From Candidatus Poseidoniaceae archaeon (GTDB taxonomy: Archaea; Thermoplasmatota; Poseidoniia; Poseidoniales; Poseidoniaceae): a stretch of 8,591 bases of DNA. Shown here piece by piece: positions 6,701-8,591 of the stretch. The stretch's first letter is position 1, and each line of letters begins with the position of its first letter. The stretch lies in the NCBI GenBank assembly GCA_013330765.1, contig DUHU01000092.1:1-8591 (forward strand). Direction: 5' to 3'. A program made the position numbers and the translations under genes. Under the pieces are notes generated by a model. The model ran no database searches and was not told the DNA's origin. It saw only the letters and a program-made list of their open reading frames with translations.

Positions 6701-8499
6701 CTGCTGTTTGCGAGGATCAAGGATTCACCTTCTGGGACGCTGAGCCACCCGACCTCTTGCACGGCCCGACCGTCAGGCGTGACCAACGCCACGAGGTCTT
6801 CACTGGAGCCGTCGAGGAGCAGGTCCGAACCGAGGGCCACAAGGGCCACCTCGCCGGGTGCAAGGGAAGTGGTGCTGGCCAGCGGCAAATGGGCCACGCC
6901 GATCGTCATGTTGCGCCCCGGAGCTACGAAGCCCCATCCTGCAAGGTCCACGGTTTCGTCGTCATGGTTGATCAGTTCAATCCACGCGCCACCGGGCCAT
7001 GCGGCATCGTCGTCGCCAACGGCGTCGGGAAGAAGTTCAGAGAAGCGGAGGATGGCAGCGTCGTCGGGTGCGCTGCCGTTGGTTCCAGGCGTTGGGGTGG
7101 CGGTCGGAACCCACGGCGAAGCAGGATTGGCGTCGCGAACAAGGCTGACGTCCATGGTGGGTGCCGAGGCCCAGTGGGCCGTGTCGACGACCGAACCTGA
7201 GGCGTCGATCAAGCGCAACACGTCGGTAAAGTTCCACAGCCGGTGTTCCCCCGTCATGTGGAGGAGCGCCCGGGCATCGGATTCGAGCACGCTGCCCGTG
7301 CCGCTGTGGACGAGGTTGGTGGCGCTCAGGGTCGTGCTGTTGTTGAGCCCACCTTGGACGGTCCATCCGGCCACGTCCACGGCCATCGGGCCGGCGTTGT
7401 GGAGTTCGATCCATTCGGTGTCGCCCTCTGCGCCGCCTTCGATGGCTGCAACCGGCAAAATTTCGTCGAATCGGACGTCTGCACCCAGCCTTGGCAGGTC
7501 GGTGATGAAAGGAGGCTCGGCCTCGAATGGGGTGGGGTAGGCGGCCAGGGCCCACGATGTATTGACGATTTGCTGGAGTCCGAATCCGGGTTGCGCATCC
7601 GTCCATTCCGCACGTTGGGCGATGGTCTCGTTGGGCCACATCAGGTCGAGTCGCTCTTGCCCGTTGTTGAGCATCGAGGTGCCGTTCAGGGCAACGATGG
7701 CACGGCTGCCTGCAGGGAGGACGGTGGTCGTCGTTCCGTCGGCGAGGTAGGTGCTCACGCCGTCAAGGCGGAGTTTGTTCAACGCCGCATCGAGGATGTG
7801 CCAATCGGTGAGATCAACGCTGCTGGTTCCGGGGTTGTGGAGTTCCACCCATTCACCGCCCGGCCACGTGGCGTTGTCGGCGCTCGGCCATGGGTTGGGC
7901 ATGACCTCGGTCATCTGGAAAGGTCCGGGGACGATGTCCAAGGTTGGCGTCATGTTGTTTGCTTGGCCAGGCGTGGGCGTGTTGGTGGCGACAAGGTCGT
8001 TGGTGGGCGTGGTGGCGTCGCGTTCGTAACTGACCCCTGACGAGGACCCGGTCCACGTCACCATGTGTTGGGAAAAGCCCTGCGTGTTGCGAAGGTCGAG
8101 GCTTCGAGCGCCGGTGTTGGCGAGGAAGAAATCCGCCGCGCCGTTGCGCGCCACGACAAGGTACTCCCCGGGCGCCATGGTGTACGAAGCGGTGTCCGCG
8201 GCGTCGTAATCCACGATGGAGTTCGCGTCAAAGGTGAGCGTCTTCCCTCCTTCGTTGACGACGCTCCAGTCACGTACGTCCACCGAGGTTGTTCCCTCGT
8301 TGAGCAGTTCCACCCATTCACCGCCCGGATAGGTGGCGTTGTCGTAGCCTGCTGGATTTGGGATCAATTCGTTGATGCAGATTGAGCCTGCACAGAGGTT
8401 GGAGCGACCACCTGCCGCAGAGGCGGTGGAGAGCGCCAATCCACTGGTGCTCATGAGAAGCAGAAGGACGAGTCCGGTCGCGAGCGAGCGCTGGGCCAT
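3754..8499 (-). CDS. Giant secreted, membrane-anchored protein: six lamin-tail domains plus phospholipase D/nuclease module
   Basis: This 1581-residue protein is predicted to face outward from the cell membrane. Residues 1-28 form a signal peptide (R4, hydrophobic 8-23, cut near ASA|A). Six lamin-tail domains follow, with cores at 62-78, 217-233, 363-379, 506-522, 659-675 and 796-812, each a W/F-(V/I)-E-x(2)-N ... W block. Residues 955-1310 hold two phospholipase D halves with intact HxKx4D motifs, HAKLAVRD (1058-1065) and HNKGAIID (1258-1265), each followed ten residues later by an N (N1075, N1275). Asp-rich thrombospondin-type-3-like calcium repeats cover about 1316-1477 (DTDNDGLLD, DSDGDGL, DTDGD, DADGDGVAD). 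A membrane helix at 1491-1513 is followed by RKDGK and a 67-residue cytoplasmic tail ending GWTLEGLVEYYEKQA. The PLD fold cleaves phosphodiesters (DNA, RNA or phospholipid); which one is unknown. Lamin-tail domains often accompany secreted nucleases, so nuclease is the favoured guess. No clear ribosome site precedes the ATG, consistent with a short leader. Confidence 0.93.
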   Translation of the reverse strand: MAQRSLATGLVLLLLMSTSGLALSTASAAGGRSNLCAGSICINELIPNPAGYDNATYPGGEWVELLNEGTTSVDVRDWSVVNEGGKTLTFDANSIVDYDAADTASYTMAPGEYLVVARNGAADFFLANTGARSLDLRNTQGFSQHMVTWTGSSSGVSYERDATTPTNDLVATNTPTPGQANNMTPTLDIVPGPFQMTEVMPNPWPSADNATWPGGEWVELHNPGTSSVDLTDWHILDAALNKLRLDGVSTYLADGTTTTVLPAGSRAIVALNGTSMLNNGQERLDLMWPNETIAQRAEWTDAQPGFGLQQIVNTSWALAAYPTPFEAEPPFITDLPRLGADVRFDEILPVAAIEGGAEGDTEWIELHNAGPMAVDVAGWTVQGGLNNSTTLSATNLVHSGTGSVLESDARALLHMTGEHRLWNFTDVLRLIDASGSVVDTAHWASAPTMDVSLVRDANPASPWVPTATPTPGTNGSAPDDAAILRFSELLPDAVGDDDAAWPGGAWIELINHDDETVDLAGWGFVAPGRNMTIGVAHLPLASTTSLAPGEVALVALGSDLLLDGSSEDLVALVTPDGRAVQEVGWLSVPEGESLILANSSHAGAGPDGLNRGVGPGWDIGAWPTPGEVNPVWPAWTSGNVLRMMEIMPECSTSTPAGTWVEVMNVGTEDVNASRWRLVDAEGRSWFVRADTWWTPNATGLVLPPGERGLILLEEQNDAMGTLVLHDPDAASSSQADLSGMSATSCRSFIDLLNPVLSAWATPGQPEPVETAMAGPNDLSFSALMPAGSMDGTNVEFVEIRNAGTKPAVLDGWVLERVTSATNAFQATMNDVRIEPGSSLTLSADATALADLWDGEVVNMTDHLSAAVFLNDGGGAVRLLTPTGAIADAVVWGDGPVEVGGWTGVSVVPPLTGLDHLVYLRGDGCGQSTDTDTAQDWKLRWTRLGAATPCVDGTVTDLTNMRPLIAPEAGLVDLVRWIDGTQSTLEVQVYQIHEPNLIHALIRAAERGVTVQVVMDAGDTWWTPSDLRMIDGVASSLTDAGVEVLLLGAEDDDPYAFMHAKLAVRDGEEVWIGSGNWKSSSAPKPGDAGNRDWGLLVHSPGLADTLSNLLAMDRDSASVYVRPADAPTPVGWELETAQSLSGTDIEAVVGTANGEVLTCPDNCILGLVGMLDSAQTEALLSLQYLEMDWTWGWGDNPLLAAMKDAAERGVRLHVALNGAYLDDDMQSVVDLLNEDWNATQGHDVQAIIMSTNDTVSRLHNKGAIIDGTSVLVSSINWGDSAMLRNREVGLLVHHAPLAAVYHASFMDDWNRVDASTDTDNDGLLDAWEVEHDLNRSRRSAGGTLIEAGLDSDGDGLTHLEEFNLNSDPNSNDTDGDCIADGLEVLRAQADANGPNASERISMSDADGDGVADHTVEGCTDAGLVVDDDQDNTTTPAEQNETSPDEDVDLDGVPFGEDRCPATPQGDPVDTDGCSADQRRILLSDGQTEDDSFGWFLPVISVVGLLVVITGAMGLRKDGKGLDLDTSMPVEVSSSKPVVVLDGRPSDEDLRARLTGWDDAVVEERLSEGWTLEGLVEYYEKQA
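3961..4029 (-). other. C-terminal transmembrane helix of the giant protein
   Basis: Codons 1491-1513 encode an uninterrupted hydrophobic span (FGWFLPVISVVGLLVVITGA, then MGL) followed directly by RKDGK. By the positive-inside rule the N-terminal part faces outward and the last 67 residues face the cytoplasm. It is not a sortase-type or PGF-CTERM tail, because a folded-looking tail follows the helix. Confidence 0.85.
4069..4554 (-). other. Asp-rich calcium-binding (thrombospondin type 3-like) stalk
   Basis: Codons 1316-1477 encode repeated D-x-D-x-D-G loops: DTDNDGLLD, DSDGDGLTHLEE, NDTDGDCIADGLE, DADGDGVAD and DVDLDGVPFGEDRCP. The spacing and the CP-containing last unit resemble thrombospondin type 3 repeats, which fold around calcium. 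The segment lies between the enzyme module and the membrane helix, so a rigid calcium-stabilised stalk is a reasonable reading. The DNA itself is not a perfect tandem repeat. Confidence 0.8.
4570..5637 (-). other. Bipartite phospholipase D/nuclease catalytic module in the giant protein
   Basis: This is the coding segment for residues 955-1310. Each half has the family layout: an alpha/beta portion with a VDLVRWIDG or AMKDAAERGV helix and a short strand (VQVVMDAG; LHVALNGAY), then the HKD motif. The first HKD lies at 5328-5305 and the second at 4728-4705, exactly 200 codons apart. Both histidines, both lysines and both aspartates are present, so one composite active site is expected. The two halves are linked by a stretch with the close Cys pair C1158/C1162. 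Confidence 0.9.
7841..7879 (-). repeat. Direct DNA repeat, copy in lamin-tail unit 2
   Basis: This 39-base stretch matches 8306-8344 at 36 of 39 bases, including an unbroken run of 23 bases. It encodes DNAT-W-PGGEWVEL in unit 2. The two copies are 465 bases (155 codons) apart and in the same frame. Confidence 0.8.
8306..8344 (-). repeat. Direct DNA repeat, copy in lamin-tail unit 1
   Basis: This is the partner of 7841-7879. It encodes DNAT-Y-PGGEWVEL in unit 1. The three differences cluster in four adjacent bases, so the match outside them is exact, which is unusual for old domain repeats and may reflect duplication or gene conversion. Confidence 0.8.
8410..8499 (-). other. Signal peptide of the giant protein
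   Basis: The first 30 codons encode a short basic start (MAQR), a Leu/Val-rich core (LATGLVLLLL) and a small-residue cleavage region ending in ASAA. It lacks a lipobox Cys, since the first Cys is C36, so Sec export with ordinary signal peptidase cleavage is the likely route. Confidence 0.85.
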
Positions 8500-8534
8500 G
8501 CTTCGGAGGAATGCGCTTGGACCATATCCCTTCC

Positions 8535-8542
8535 TCTAAATC
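8535..8542 (-). promoter_or_regulatory. TATA-like element upstream of the giant gene
   Basis: The minus strand reads GATTTAGA about 36-43 bases before the ATG at 8499. With the usual archaeal spacing of about 25 bases from TATA box to start site, transcription would begin near 8512 and leave a leader of roughly 12 bases. This fits the lack of a Shine-Dalgarno match before the ATG. It is the only promoter-like A/T cluster seen for the four-gene series. The assignment rests on position and composition only. Confidence 0.35.
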
Positions 8543-8591
8543 AGATGAATCCGAAGGAATCGAAACGTTGGGCGAAGGTGTAGATCATGAT

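Larger units (their letters stand above)
5695..8382 (-). repeat. Array of six lamin-tail domains (protein-level repeat)
   Basis: Approximate coding blocks are 8382-7963, 7917-7519, 7482-7081, 7050-6613, 6579-6205 and 6168-5695. In every unit the first core aromatic and the closing Trp are exactly 16 residues apart (for example WVELLNEGTTSVDVRDW in unit 1 and WVELHNPGTSSVDLTDW in unit 2). Unit 6 has Phe for the first Trp. The distances between successive cores are 155, 146, 143, 153 and 137 residues. Units 1-5 end in a proline-rich linker such as PTPG, PTPF or ATPG, typical of lamin-tail domain ends. The first two units are closest to each other; units 5 and 6 are the most diverged. Confidence 0.85.

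Noticed and set aside
8544..8561. Imperfect inverted repeat GAATCC-GAA-GGAATC upstream of the giant gene
   Set aside because: One of six arm positions mismatches and there is no second copy, so it is not supported as an operator.
8541..8591. Short minus-strand open frame at the right edge (16 codons then TGA)
   Set aside because: It could be the tail of an upstream gene but is too short to support, and the stop would coincide with the TATA-like element proposed for the giant gene.

Overview
The window most likely comes from a moderately GC-rich (by eye) planktonic archaeon of the marine Thermoplasmatota type (Marine Group II/III, Poseidoniia-like). This is an inference. It rests on a tRNA gene with no encoded CCA, a very large secreted protein built from lamin-tail domains, Asp-rich calcium-binding repeats, one C-terminal membrane anchor and a short cytoplasmic tail, and the overall gene mix. 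Several enzymes look bacterial in type, so a bacterial host cannot be excluded without a phylogeny.

Layout. Bases 1-534 (+) hold the C-terminal 177 residues of GMP synthase (guaA), cut by the window edge. A tRNA-Asn(GTT) gene follows on the same strand (607-679). All the rest lies on the minus strand as one tightly packed series of four genes, read from right to left: a 1581-residue secreted, membrane-anchored protein with six lamin-tail domains and a complete two-HKD phospholipase D/nuclease module (8499-3754); a Bax inhibitor-1/YccA-type seven-helix membrane protein (3721-2957); an isopenicillin-N-synthase-like Fe(II)/2-oxoglutarate dioxygenase (2933-1983); and a pyrimidine nucleoside (thymidine) phosphorylase (1973-687). 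The gaps are 32 bases (or a 4-base overlap if an upstream GTG is used), 23 bases and 9 bases. The phosphorylase gene converges on the tRNA gene, with its stop codon only 7 bases away. No internal promoter is evident, and the only promoter-like signal is a weak TATA-like element upstream of the giant gene, so a single transcription unit is likely.

Possible joint role (inference). The surface PLD-family protein could break phosphodiester bonds in extracellular DNA or phospholipid. The phosphorylase would release thymine or uracil and (deoxy)ribose-1-phosphate from nucleosides taken up. The dioxygenase next to it belongs to the same broad enzyme family as thymine-7-hydroxylase and could process the released base or nucleoside. 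This would make the cluster a DNA or nucleoside scavenging unit. The individual family assignments are strong; the pathway is a hypothesis. No CRISPR array, insertion sequence, prophage or obvious defence system was seen.
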